DNA of 9,640 nucleotides from Bacteroidales bacterium. Lineage in GTDB: Bacteria > Bacteroidota > Bacteroidia > Bacteroidales > VadinHA17. Positions 1 through 6,562 of this stretch are shown one piece after another. The stretch is from positions 1 through 9,640 of the forward strand of contig JAITVX010000114.1 in NCBI GenBank assembly GCA_031285575.1, written 5' to 3'. The notes under the pieces are model-generated. The model was not told the DNA's origin. It made no database searches and saw only the letters and a program-made list of their open reading frames with translations. A program made the position numbers and the translations under genes. The first letter of the stretch is position 1. Each line of letters opens with the position of its first letter.

Positions 1-140
1 CCGACGAAATAAGGAACATAACCGGCATTGAGCCCGCCATACCGCAGTGCCTCGAAGGTTTGGACAAAAAGCCTGAAAGCTGCACGGCAATTGACAATGA
101 TTATGAAAAATTCAAGACAATACTGTCAGATATCATTTAA
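1..140 (+). CDS. thrC: Threonine synthase, C-terminal end (partial)
   Basis: The gene enters from the left edge; the reading frame starts at position 3 and ends at TAA 138-140, leaving 45 residues. The visible tail (ITGIEPAIP, then CLEGLD, ending NDYEKFKTILSDII) resembles the C-terminus of threonine synthases, which usually carry a TG.e...P..L segment followed by a D[YF]..[FL]K..L ending. Threonine synthase is the PLP enzyme that converts O-phosphohomoserine to threonine. No catalytic residue falls inside the window, so the call rests on the tail and on the neighbour: thrH starts 9 nt downstream on the same strand and can produce the O-phosphohomoserine substrate. The two are probably co-transcribed. 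An unrelated gene with a similar tail cannot be excluded. Confidence 0.65.
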   Translation, partial: DEIRNITGIEPAIPQCLEGLDKKPESCTAIDNDYEKFKTILSDII

Positions 141-149
141 AATAAAAAG

Positions 150-758
150 ATGTACATAGTATGTTCCGACCTCGAAGGAGTATTTATTCCAGAAATATGG
201 ATTAACGTTGCCCAACACACCGGTATCGAAAAGCTGAAACTTACAACCCGCGACATAAGCGACTACGACGTGCTGATGAAAGGCCGGATAGAAGTGCTGA
301 AGCAGAACCGCATTACGCTTTCCGACATTCAGAGCATAATTGCCCGTATGGAACCGCTCCCCGGCGCCGTCGATTTTCTCGACTGGCTAAGGTCGAAACT
401 GCCGACAGTTATAGTATCCGACACCTTCCACGAGTTTGCCGACCCCGTAATGGTGAAACTGAACAGCCCCACACTGCTTTGCCACCACCTGACAACCGAC
501 AGCGCCGGCATGATTACCGGCTACAACCTGCGGCAGCACAACGCAAAGCAGAAGGTTGCGCAGGCATTTCAAAACCTCAACTACAAAGTTATTGCCACCG
601 GCGACTCATACAACGACCTTGCCATGCTGAGGCAGGCCGATGCGTCAATTCTCTACAGGCCCCCGCAGAATGTAGCCGCCGAAAACACCGACATCCCCAT
701 TGCACACTCGTATGAAGAGCTTAAAGAAACGATTCTCCGGATTACCGGTTGCCGGTAG
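150..758 (+). CDS. thrH: ThrH: phosphoserine phosphatase / homoserine phosphotransferase (HAD family)
   Basis: A 202-residue protein of the HAD superfamily, very close in length and motif spacing to Pseudomonas aeruginosa ThrH (about 205 aa). Motif I is D7-L-E9-G-V, the ThrH variant of DxDxT, with D7 the likely phospho-acceptor. Other signatures are PEIWI (14-18), TTRDI.DYDVLMK (32-44), motif II S90-D-T, LCH (110-112), motif III K133 and motif IV GDSYND (151-156) for Mg2+ binding. In the characterised enzyme the phosphoryl group of phosphoserine is passed to water or to homoserine, giving O-phosphohomoserine. The position directly after a thrC-like gene (9 nt gap) fits a role in threonine supply. 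The start ATG at 150 places D7 correctly; only a weak A-rich stretch precedes it. A cytoplasmic enzyme. Family assignment is firm; the substrate preferred in vivo is inferred. Confidence 0.93.
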   Translation: MYIVCSDLEGVFIPEIWINVAQHTGIEKLKLTTRDISDYDVLMKGRIEVLKQNRITLSDIQSIIARMEPLPGAVDFLDWLRSKLPTVIVSDTFHEFADPVMVKLNSPTLLCHHLTTDSAGMITGYNLRQHNAKQKVAQAFQNLNYKVIATGDSYNDLAMLRQADASILYRPPQNVAAENTDIPIAHSYEELKETILRITGCR

Positions 759-778
759 AACAGACTTTTTCGGGAAAA

Positions 779-808
779 TGCAAATAAACTATTCTGTTTA
801 TCCTTGCA
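779..808 (+). terminator. Hairpin after thrH, possible terminator
   Basis: TGCAAATAAAC (779-789) can pair with GTTTAT-cc-TTGCA (796-808) around a 6-nt loop, with a 2-nt bulge. It lies 20 nt after the thrH stop codon, where a terminator of the thrC-thrH transcript is expected. It has no T-run after the stem, so it is a weak candidate. Confidence 0.3.
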
Positions 809-820
809 ACCGGGAGGTAT

Positions 821-885
821 GAAACGGAAGCAATCTGCCGGTACATCATACCAGGATTGCTTCAACCATGCGGGTTTCGCAATTG
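821..885. repeat. Imperfect palindrome with GAAGCAATC/GATTGCTTC arms
   Basis: GAAGCAATC (827-835) and GATTGCTTC (855-863) are perfect 9-bp inverted arms with a 19-nt loop, inside which GGTA and TACC can also pair. A further GAAAC (821-825) / GTTTC (874-878) pair surrounds them. To the right the order GGATTGCTTC - spacer - TCGCAAT matches the general layout of dispersed bacterial palindromes that contain GAAGCAATCC and GTCATTGCGA blocks. I read it as a degenerate copy of the same loose family as the elements at 4329-4452 and 6852-6999; that link is inference. Confidence 0.5.
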
Positions 886-1062
886 TAGAAGTTAATTAAT
901 TCGTTACATAAGACGTTATCAAGAGAAACATATTTATGAATGAACATATGACAAATAAGAAATTGATATCACAAAGCCAAACTTTTTAAGCCAATACACA
1001 TGGTTTTACCGGTGAGCCTCAGACTACATTCTCCGACTTGTATACAAATTTTATGTCTCATA

Positions 1063-1105
1063 AAAAATCAAAGACTTGCGATTTTTTTGTAATTCTTTGA
1101 TTTTT
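1063..1105. repeat. AT-rich 12-bp inverted repeat
   Basis: AAAAATCAAAGA (1063-1074) is perfectly complementary to TCTTTGATTTTT (1094-1105), with a 19-nt loop containing a run of seven T. The T-run that would mark an intrinsic terminator lies within the right arm, and A-runs lie in the left arm, so it could act in either direction. No gene ends close by (thrH stops about 300 nt upstream), so its role is unknown. Confidence 0.5.
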
Positions 1106-1266
1106 CAAGTGGGTGTTGTCAGATTCTTACCTGTATGTTTATATACCTGCAAATCAAATGCTTTCCATCTCAAAAAGATCGTACCAATACCGTACCGAAT
1201 ACATAGTCCGAGATTGTCACTCTCTTGTCCGGCTTTGCACACATGCCTTATTCCAAAACAGGTTGC

Positions 1267-1352
1267 ATGTCTATGTCATTATATAAATACATGCACCATG
1301 CATAAAAGATAAAATATTGGTATTCAATAATAAAAAAATCTTGTTTTTATTA
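1267..1352 (+). repeat. Dispersed intergenic repeat, copy 1
   Basis: An 86-bp sequence repeated in the same orientation at 6777-6855. The copies differ at four positions and by one 7-nt insertion (this copy reads ATGCA-CCATGCA-TAAAAG, the other ATGCA-TAAAAG). It contains CATTATATAAATACATGCA and ends in a 9-bp AT-rich inverted repeat, TAATAAAAA (1328-1336) / TTTTTATTA (1344-1352). It lies about 310 nt upstream of the obg start. It has no coding capacity that both copies preserve. Possibilities include the end of a mobile element, a shared regulatory site or a small transcribed unit ending in the hairpin. Confidence 0.8.
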
Positions 1353-1593
1353 AAAAACACTTTTATTTTTGCATTCGGGTTTTTTGCAGACAAAAGGTGG
1401 ACATGCCGGGTTGGAAAACAGCAGGGTTTGTAACCCAAATCGTACCCCATAAAGAAAAATTCAAACAAAACTCACTGATTGTTAAACAAGTAAAATTGAT
1501 TGCTATTTCCCGAAAAGGCCTATTCCCGCTTATATTTTGAACTTTTACATGCATATAACAGATTGATTTTTTCAGTATTCAAAAAAAATTTAT

Positions 1594-1610
1594 CAACTTT
1601 GCGGCACAAT
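1594..1610 (+). promoter_or_regulatory. Probable obg promoter -7 region
   Basis: CAACTTTG (1594-1601) differs by one base from the Bacteroidetes -7 consensus TAnnTTTG and is followed by CGGCACAAT. The 13-nt string TTTGCGGCACAAT (1598-1610) recurs exactly at 7025-7037, the same distance upstream of the first rhomboid gene (about 50 nt before the ATG). No clear -33 TTTG lies at the usual spacing. Transcription would begin near 1608, giving a leader of about 50 nt. Confidence 0.5.
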
Positions 1611-1659
1611 ACAACACACTTGTATATTCTTTTCAAAAACAGTTTCTTAATTTTAATAG

Positions 1660-2649
1660 ATGTCTGATTCTAATTTTGTCGATTATGTAAAAATATATTG
1701 CCGCTCCGGCAAGGGAGGAGCCGGTTCGGCACACCTGCGGAGGGAAAAATTTGAACCCAAAGGAGGTCCCGACGGCGGCGACGGCGGCAGAGGAGGGCAT
1801 ATTGTGCTTCAGGGCAACGACCAGATGTGGACGCTTCTTCATCTGAAGTTCCAGAAGCATATTTTTGCCGGAAACGGTGGAAACGGCGGGCGGCAACAAT
1901 CGACCGGAGCAAACGGCAGTGATGTAACAGTACAGGTTCCTCTTGGGACTATTGCAAAAAGAGCGGAAACCGGCGAAACGCTGTTTGAGATAACAGATAA
2001 CGGAGAGAAAAAAATCCTTGTCAAGGGTGGCAGGGGCGGACTCGGGAATGTACACTTCAAGTCGCCAACGTTTCAGACTCCGAGATTTGCGCAACCTGGA
2101 GAACCCGGCATTGAAGACGAATTTATAATGGAACTTAAAATCCTTGCAGATGTTGGCCTCGTCGGCTTCCCGAATGCAGGAAAGTCAACGCTCCTGTCTG
2201 CCGTTTCGGCGGCAAAGCCTAAAATTGCCGACTATGCCTTTACGACGCTGACTCCAAACCTCGGAATAGTGAGCTACCGAGACGATAAATCGTTTGTCAT
2301 GGCCGATATTCCCGGAATAATTGAAGGAGCGCACGAAGGTAAGGGACTTGGCATGAGATTCCTGAGACATATTGAAAGAAATTCCATGCTGCTGTTTCTC
2401 ATTCCTGCCGACAGTGCAAACATTTGCAAAGAATACGAAATACTGCTTAACGAGCTTAAACAGTATAACCCCGAGCTGCTCGACAAAAAACGTATTCTGG
2501 CAATATCAAAATCCGATATGCTCGATGAAGAACTTATAAATGAAATAGGGAAAGGCCTGCCCGATATCCCGTCAATATTTATATCGTCTGTCAGCGGACA
2601 CGGTATTACAACACTGAAAGATATGATATGGAAAACAATGAACTTTTAA
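1660..2649 (+). CDS. obg: Obg family GTPase (ObgE/CgtA)
   Basis: A 329-residue Obg protein, the normal length for a form lacking the C-terminal extension seen in some relatives. The Gly-rich N-terminal Obg fold spans about 1-160 (GKGGAGS, GGPDGGDGGRGG, GNGGNGG, KGGRGGLGN). The GTPase domain follows, with G1 GFPNAGKST (169-177), G2 T195-T196, G3 DIPG (216-219), G4 SKSD (283-286) and G5 SSVSG (309-313). G4 has Ser in place of the usual Asn of NKxD, a variant I associate with Bacteroidetes Obg. Obg proteins bind the large ribosomal subunit and couple guanine nucleotide status to ribosome assembly and growth. The start at 1660 gives the conserved FVDYVKIYCRSGKGG N-terminus. It is the first gene of a + strand cluster and its end overlaps the next gene by 22 nt. 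Confidence 0.97.
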   Translation: MSDSNFVDYVKIYCRSGKGGAGSAHLRREKFEPKGGPDGGDGGRGGHIVLQGNDQMWTLLHLKFQKHIFAGNGGNGGRQQSTGANGSDVTVQVPLGTIAKRAETGETLFEITDNGEKKILVKGGRGGLGNVHFKSPTFQTPRFAQPGEPGIEDEFIMELKILADVGLVGFPNAGKSTLLSAVSAAKPKIADYAFTTLTPNLGIVSYRDDKSFVMADIPGIIEGAHEGKGLGMRFLRHIERNSMLLFLIPADSANICKEYEILLNELKQYNPELLDKKRILAISKSDMLDEELINEIGKGLPDIPSIFISSVSGHGITTLKDMIWKTMNF

Positions 2650-3236
2650 ACATAATCAGTCTCGACCAACAACTTCTACTGTATATCAATTCGCTTAACT
2701 CACCTTTTTGGGATGAAGTGATGTACGTCATAAGCGGCTCGCTTGTATGGGTGCCGTTATATCTGGCAATACTGACATTTACAGCAATCAGGTACAGAAA
2801 AAAATTCTTCGTCATCCTGCCTTTTATAATCCTCGCAATAGCCCTTGCCGACCTCAGCTCCGTACACCTGTTCAAGAATATCGTTCAACGGCTGAGGCCC
2901 TGTCATGAGCCGGCGCTTGAAGGGCTTGTACATATTGTCAGGGGCAAATGCGGCGGTGCCTACAGCTTCGTATCGTCGCACGCTGCCAATTGTTTCTGCG
3001 CCGCAACCGTAAGCAGCCTTTTTTTAGGGAAAAGATGGTTTTCAACAGCAATGGTATGCTGGGCTGCCATAATCGGATACAGCAGAATATACCTTGGAGT
3101 ACACTACCCCGGCGACGTTATCTGCGGAGCAGCCCTCGGTTTCATTGTAGGGTGGGGCGTTTTCAGACTCTATGAAATTGCAGATGTCCGTGTCTTCTCA
3201 CACAGCGCATACTTTACCACCAGCATGAAAACCTGA
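2628..3236 (+). CDS. PAP2-family membrane phosphatase
   Basis: A 202-residue integral membrane protein with about five to six hydrophobic segments (roughly 39-54, 60-76, 121-133, 139-155, 164-180). The three PAP2 phosphatase motifs are present: K83-x6-R90-P91, S116-S117-H118 (in place of the common SGH) and S152-R153-x5-H159-Y160-P161-G162-D163. H118 and H159 are the expected catalytic histidines. Family members dephosphorylate undecaprenyl pyrophosphate, phosphatidic acid, phosphatidylglycerophosphate or lipid A; the substrate here cannot be read from the sequence. The ATG at 2628 lies inside the end of obg (22-nt overlap), and the next in-frame Met is residue 32, after the first conserved segment, so the overlapping start is favoured and translation is likely coupled to obg. 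lplA follows after 18 nt. Confidence 0.9.
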   Translation: MENNELLNIISLDQQLLLYINSLNSPFWDEVMYVISGSLVWVPLYLAILTFTAIRYRKKFFVILPFIILAIALADLSSVHLFKNIVQRLRPCHEPALEGLVHIVRGKCGGAYSFVSSHAANCFCAATVSSLFLGKRWFSTAMVCWAAIIGYSRIYLGVHYPGDVICGAALGFIVGWGVFRLYEIADVRVFSHSAYFTTSMKT

Positions 3237-3254
3237 CCTCTCCGGAAACGACAC

Positions 3255-4202
3255 ATGCACTGTATTTCGCTGAAAACAACAGACCCGTTCTTCAACATTG
3301 CAACCGAAGAATACCTGCTCAAAAACAGTTATGGCGAATGGCTGATACTCTACATCAACCACCCTTCCATCGTAATAGGCAAGCACCAGATAGCCCACCG
3401 CGAAGTAAATACACAATATGTAACGGAACACAAAATACCGGTAATAAGACGCATAACCGGCGGCGGAACAGTTTATCACGATGAAGGCAACCTGAACTTC
3501 ACATTCATAACCAACACACAACACAACGCCCACGCCGGTATCCATGCCAACACCCTGCACATAATCGACTTCCTGGCACGGCACGGCGTCAGCGCATACT
3601 TTGACGGAAACAGCGGCCTCAAAACAGGCTCCTTCAAAATATCGGGCAACGCAGAATACCTCTACCGCAACAGGCTGCTCCACCACGGTACGCTCCTTTT
3701 CAGCGCAAGCCTCGAAACCATGCAAAACACGCTGCGGCACAACCCATCAAGCTACCGCTCAAAAGCAGTAATATCCAATCCGTCGCCCGTCACCAACCTT
3801 AATGGCCTCCTGTCAGGCATCGGCAGCATACAGCAACTGCGCGACAAACTGATGTTGCACCTCCTCAGCACCATTCCCTGCGCAACCCGCTGTAACGCTC
3901 TTCCTGCCCATGTTGCCAACGGCATAAGCACACTTGCCACCAGCAAATACACTCAGTGGGAATGGAACTACGCCTACGGTCCCGCCTACCAGCTCACAAA
4001 AACCATCAGCCATCAGCCCGCAAAAGCCACATGCAACCTCACCGTAGCCGAAGGCATAATTACCGGCATCACTCTCGACGGCCCACCCGCACTGCAACAA
4101 CTCGCAAGCCGGCTCCTTAAGGCCAGACACATGCCCTGCGACCTGCAAACCATACTCAACGCCACCTCCATAGCCCACATCAGCCCATACAGCTTCTTTT
4201 AA
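3255..4202 (+). CDS. lplA: Lipoate-protein ligase A
   Basis: A 315-residue lipoate-protein ligase, close to the size of E. coli LplA (338 aa). It activates lipoate with ATP and transfers it to a lysine of lipoyl domains in 2-oxoacid dehydrogenases and the glycine cleavage H protein. Visible motifs are RRITGGGTVYHDEGNLNFTF (65-84; lipoate/ATP-binding loop), KISGNAEY (128-135; K128 is the likely catalytic lysine), HHGTLL (143-148), PVTNL (178-182) and WEWNYAYGP (235-243), with a C-terminal accessory domain from about 240. A shorter octanoyltransferase-type protein would lack that domain, which supports a true ligase. The usual SVRSRVTNL block reads SNPSPVTNL, a local departure. It lies 18 nt after the PAP2 gene, probably in the same transcript. 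The coding strand is visibly C-rich, producing long open frames on the opposite strand that I regard as shadows. Confidence 0.95.
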   Translation: MHCISLKTTDPFFNIATEEYLLKNSYGEWLILYINHPSIVIGKHQIAHREVNTQYVTEHKIPVIRRITGGGTVYHDEGNLNFTFITNTQHNAHAGIHANTLHIIDFLARHGVSAYFDGNSGLKTGSFKISGNAEYLYRNRLLHHGTLLFSASLETMQNTLRHNPSSYRSKAVISNPSPVTNLNGLLSGIGSIQQLRDKLMLHLLSTIPCATRCNALPAHVANGISTLATSKYTQWEWNYAYGPAYQLTKTISHQPAKATCNLTVAEGIITGITLDGPPALQQLASRLLKARHMPCDLQTILNATSIAHISPYSFF

Positions 4203-4328
4203 TACCTTTTCTACCGGTGGTGCACCTCGCTACGCCCGATGCCCAAAACACCGCGTATTAAATTTATACATATCATTGTATCGATGATAAATGATGGCAA
4301 AGAAAATTGGAATTGGTAAACAAATATG

Positions 4329-4452
4329 TAAGTAAGTACTCAAAATTAGTTGTACCCATTTTCGTCATTTGCGAGAGTTCACCCCAAAGTTTTGGGGTGA
4401 ACTCTCGCAATGACGAACAGGATAATGTGAATTAATTATGAGTACTTACTTA
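4329..4452. mobile_element. MITE-like nested palindromic element 1 (124 bp)
   Basis: Perfect 14-bp terminal inverted repeats TAAGTAAGTACTCA (4329-4342) and TGAGTACTTACTTA (4439-4452), with imperfect pairing continuing inward, enclose a second, much stronger palindrome. Its arms are 4361-4388 and 4391-4417: 27 paired positions, one bulged T (4370) and a 2-nt loop, containing CGTCATT-t-GCGAGAG on the left and CTCTCGCAATGACG on the right. The two symmetry centres coincide within about 1 nt. Both ends carry TA, which could reflect a TA target as used by IS630/Tc1-type transposases, but no clear longer target duplication is visible. It has no coding capacity. It lies between convergent genes, where a transcribed hairpin could also stop transcription from both sides. 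Confidence 0.75.
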
Positions 4453-4531
4453 TAATTACTTTTTAAAATCTATTTAATTAGGATACCCGTTCGTGCAATG
4501 ATGGCGTGATGAATAGCAATGCTCCGGTAGC

Positions 4532-4548
4532 AAAAGGCATTAGCGCCT
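4532..4548 (-). terminator. Weak candidate terminator of the pheA operon
   Basis: On the minus strand AGGC-gctaat-GCCT (4548-4535) is followed by TTT (4534-4532), 8 nt after the aminotransferase stop codon. The stem is only 4 bp and the T-run is short, so this is tentative; the larger palindrome at 4361-4417 may do the job instead. Confidence 0.3.
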
Positions 4549-4555
4549 GTCAGTT

Positions 4556-5728
4556 TTATTGCTGCTGTTTCACAAAGGCGTCAAGCCTGTCCTTTGCTTC
4601 GCTCAGCCGGTCTTCTGAGGCGCACAGTGAAATACGGATATACCTTTCGCCGTTTTTGCCAAAAATAAATCCGGGAGTTATGAATACATATGCTTTTTGC
4701 AATATGTCTTCTATCCATTCCTCGCACGATACCACTTCATCGGGAATTCGTCCCCATACGAACAGCCCTGTCTGCGAGGCATTGTATCGGCAGTTGAGAA
4801 GTTTCATTATACCTTCGGCAATAGTGCGCCGTTTAACATATACTTCGTTGACCGACCTGTACCACGATTCGGGGCTGTTAAGGGCTTCAACGGCGGCAAT
4901 TTGCATGGCGAGAAACATTCCCGAATCCATGTTGCTTTTCACTTTAAGAATCTGTTTTACATAGTCGCTGTTACCGGCAACCATTCCTATGCGCCATCCG
5001 GCCATGTTGTGCGATTTACTTAGTGAGTTCAGTTCAAGGGCTGTGTCTTTTGCGCCAGGAACTGACAGAATGCTTAAATAATCATTATTCAAGATAAAAC
5101 TATAAGGATTGTCGTTGCACAACAGTATAGAATGTTTGCGGGCAAATGCCACCAGCCTCTTGAAAAGCGCTGCCGTGGCTTTTGTTCCCGAAGGCATGTG
5201 GGGATAATTTATCCACATGAGCTTGACCCGCGACAGGTCGCTGTTTTCCAAAGCATCGATGTCGGGCATCCAGCCGTTCTGCTCAACAAGGTCGTAGTTC
5301 CTTACGGTTCCGCCGGCCAGCCTTGTTGCCGACGAATAGGTTGCATAGCCCGGGTCGGGCGTAAGCACCTCGTCGCCATTATCGACGAACGTCATGCTTA
5401 TATGCATAATACCTTCCTTACTGCCCATGAGGGTCAGTATTTCTTCTTCGGGATTTAGTGTTACATTGAAATATTTCCTGTACCACCCGGCATACGCCTG
5501 CCGGAGTTTCAGTATGCCTTTGTAGCTCTGGTATCCATGCGATGTAGGTTTCATTGCTTCGGCAACAAGGGCGTTTATAACATGTGGCGAGGGTGGCTGG
5601 TCGGGGCTTCCGATGCCCAGGCTGATGACGTCGATGCCTGTGCTGGTCATCCGGTCTATCTGGGCAAGTTTCTGCGAAAAGTAATATTCCTTTACCGATT
5701 CGGTTCGCTGTGCGGGTTTAACTGTCAT
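4556..5728 (-). CDS. Class I PLP-dependent aminotransferase, probably aromatic
   Basis: A 390-residue fold-type I aminotransferase. The Schiff-base lysine is K238 in SLSKSHNMAGWRIG (235-248), D206 and Y209 (CNDNPYS) are the expected PLP ring contacts, R246 the phosphate contact and R365 (YIRIS) the substrate carboxylate arginine. GYQSYKG (65-71) matches the conserved N-terminal tyrosine region. The usual NPTG motif reads MPSG (NYPHMPSG, 174-181), so the Asn that contacts PLP O3 in aspartate aminotransferase is Met178; I recall similar M-P-[ST]-G forms in Bacteroidetes homologues. Its ATG overlaps the pheA stop as ATGA, so it is translated with prephenate dehydratase and probably transaminates phenylpyruvate (or prephenate) in Phe/Tyr synthesis. 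The family also includes LL-diaminopimelate and aspartate aminotransferases, so specificity is inferred from context. It is cytosolic. Confidence 0.9.
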   Translation of the reverse strand: MTVKPAQRTESVKEYYFSQKLAQIDRMTSTGIDVISLGIGSPDQPPSPHVINALVAEAMKPTSHGYQSYKGILKLRQAYAGWYRKYFNVTLNPEEEILTLMGSKEGIMHISMTFVDNGDEVLTPDPGYATYSSATRLAGGTVRNYDLVEQNGWMPDIDALENSDLSRVKLMWINYPHMPSGTKATAALFKRLVAFARKHSILLCNDNPYSFILNNDYLSILSVPGAKDTALELNSLSKSHNMAGWRIGMVAGNSDYVKQILKVKSNMDSGMFLAMQIAAVEALNSPESWYRSVNEVYVKRRTIAEGIMKLLNCRYNASQTGLFVWGRIPDEVVSCEEWIEDILQKAYVFITPGFIFGKNGERYIRISLCASEDRLSEAKDRLDAFVKQQQ

Positions 5729-6549
5729 AGCAGCATGTCTCCTTTCTGATAAATGCCTAATATTTCAAGGTCTCTGGTGTCTTCTCTCAGTATTCTGTGA
5801 ATTACTTCGGAAGAAATTTCACGATGTGTTTCAAGGTCGCAGTAGAACATGTATTCCCATTCTTCGTTGAATTTCGGGACCGACTGTATCTTCGACAGGT
5901 TTATGTATCTGTCGGCCAGTTTTGCCAGAACTTTCGACAGGGCGCCAGGCATGTGCCGTGTCGAAAAGCATATGGATATCTTGTTGCCACGGCTGGTTAC
6001 CTGCTGCTGCCTGCCTACAACCAGAAACCGTGTATAGTTCTGCCTGTATGTTTCAATTGACGGCGCTATTATTTCCAGGCCGTAAATATCGGCCGCTTCC
6101 TTCGAGGCTATTGCCGCCGTGCCCAAAAGGTTTTTGTCCCTGATTTCCTTTGCACTTAAAGCTGTATCTTCGCTTTCAATAAGCGTCCATTCGGCATGCT
6201 GCTTCAAATAGTTCATGCACTGAGCCAGGGCAATGGGATGCGACTGCACGGTGTGTATCGTATCAATTGTATGCCCGGGCAAGGCCATAAGGTTCTGTAT
6301 AATCCGCAGATTGAGTTCGCCAAGTATCTTCATTCCCGATTCGCGGATAAGTGTATAGTTTTGCAAAATACTTCCCGACCGCGCATTTTCTATTGCTATA
6401 ACGGCGTAATTTACAGAGCCGTCGAGAGCGGCATTAAGTGTAAGCTCGAACGACGAACACGGCACTGCTTCTATATTCTCGCCATTGAAATACTGCTTTG
6501 CCGCCACTTCGTGAAAACATCCTGTTACTCCCTGTATCGAAACTTTCAT
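5725..6549 (-). CDS. pheA: Prephenate dehydratase (monofunctional, with ACT domain)
   Basis: A 274-residue prephenate dehydratase, the length of monofunctional enzymes without a chorismate mutase domain. It converts prephenate to phenylpyruvate in Phe synthesis. Catalytic-domain motifs are GVTGCFHEVAA (7-17), AVIAIENARSGSI (49-61), HPIALAQC (104-111) and N171-Y-T-R-F (TRF at 173-175, with the catalytic Thr173). The regulatory ACT domain covers about 190-270, with PGALSKVL (201-208) and LSKIQSVP (218-225). The latter replaces the ESRP signature of E. coli-type enzymes, so Phe feedback may differ. The ATG at 6549 starts the MKVSIQGVTG N-terminus without a Shine-Dalgarno. Upstream is an attenuator with a Phe-rich leader peptide; downstream is the aminotransferase, overlapping by 4 nt. 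DAHP synthase/chorismate mutase and tyrA, which often follow in related genomes, are absent here. Confidence 0.96.
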   Translation of the reverse strand: MKVSIQGVTGCFHEVAAKQYFNGENIEAVPCSSFELTLNAALDGSVNYAVIAIENARSGSILQNYTLIRESGMKILGELNLRIIQNLMALPGHTIDTIHTVQSHPIALAQCMNYLKQHAEWTLIESEDTALSAKEIRDKNLLGTAAIASKEAADIYGLEIIAPSIETYRQNYTRFLVVGRQQQVTSRGNKISICFSTRHMPGALSKVLAKLADRYINLSKIQSVPKFNEEWEYMFYCDLETHREISSEVIHRILREDTRDLEILGIYQKGDMLL

Positions 6550-6562
6550 AGTTAATTATTAT

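Larger units (their letters stand above)
759..1659. other. Long AT-rich intergenic region between thrH and obg
   Basis: No convincing gene was found on either strand in these 901 bases; the open frames are short, composition-driven and unlike known proteins. The region holds a hairpin just after thrH (779-808), a perfect 9-bp inverted repeat (827-863), a 12-bp AT-rich inverted repeat (1063-1105), copy 1 of a dispersed repeat (1267-1352), a small GGGTT/AACCC hairpin (1424-1436) and a probable obg promoter (1594-1610). A further possible promoter is TATTTTTG at 1364-1371 with TTG at 1341-1343, 20 nt upstream; this is weak because the area is T-rich. The size and number of palindromes suggest accumulated small repeats rather than a decayed gene, though a decayed gene cannot be ruled out. 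Confidence 0.6.
4203..4555. other. Intergenic region between convergent lplA and aminotransferase genes
   Basis: No gene seen in 353 bases. The region carries a small GGTG-gtg-CACC hairpin shortly after lplA (within 4216-4228), a TATCAT/ATGATA inverted repeat (about 4270-4290), the nested palindromic element at 4329-4452 and a weak terminator for the minus-strand operon at 4532-4548. No strong intrinsic terminator for lplA was found. Confidence 0.6.

Noticed and set aside
936..989. A 17-codon frame (MNEHMTNKKLIS...) upstream of the AT-rich hairpin, considered as another leader peptide
   Set aside because: No run of any one amino-acid codon, no terminator/antiterminator pair and no biosynthetic gene directly downstream.
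1150..1265. A minus-strand stretch reading KPDKRVTISDYVFGTV, considered as a gene remnant
   Set aside because: About 20 residues between stop codons with no recognisable family; too little to call a pseudogene.
1076..1312. A 78-codon + strand open frame in the thrH-obg gap
   Set aside because: It runs through the inverted repeat and into the dispersed repeat, its composition is unlike the real genes, and copy 2 of the repeat does not preserve the frame.
1633..2094. A 153-codon minus-strand open frame
   Set aside because: It is antisense to the conserved Gly-rich domain of obg and has no protein-like features of its own.
3200..3255. A separate promoter for lplA between the PAP2 gene and lplA
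   Set aside because: The gap is only 18 nt and no TAnnTTTG-like element was seen; co-transcription is simpler.
3198..3740. A 180-codon minus-strand open frame
   Set aside because: It lies opposite lplA, whose conserved motifs fix the coding strand; the frame is a by-product of the C-rich coding strand.
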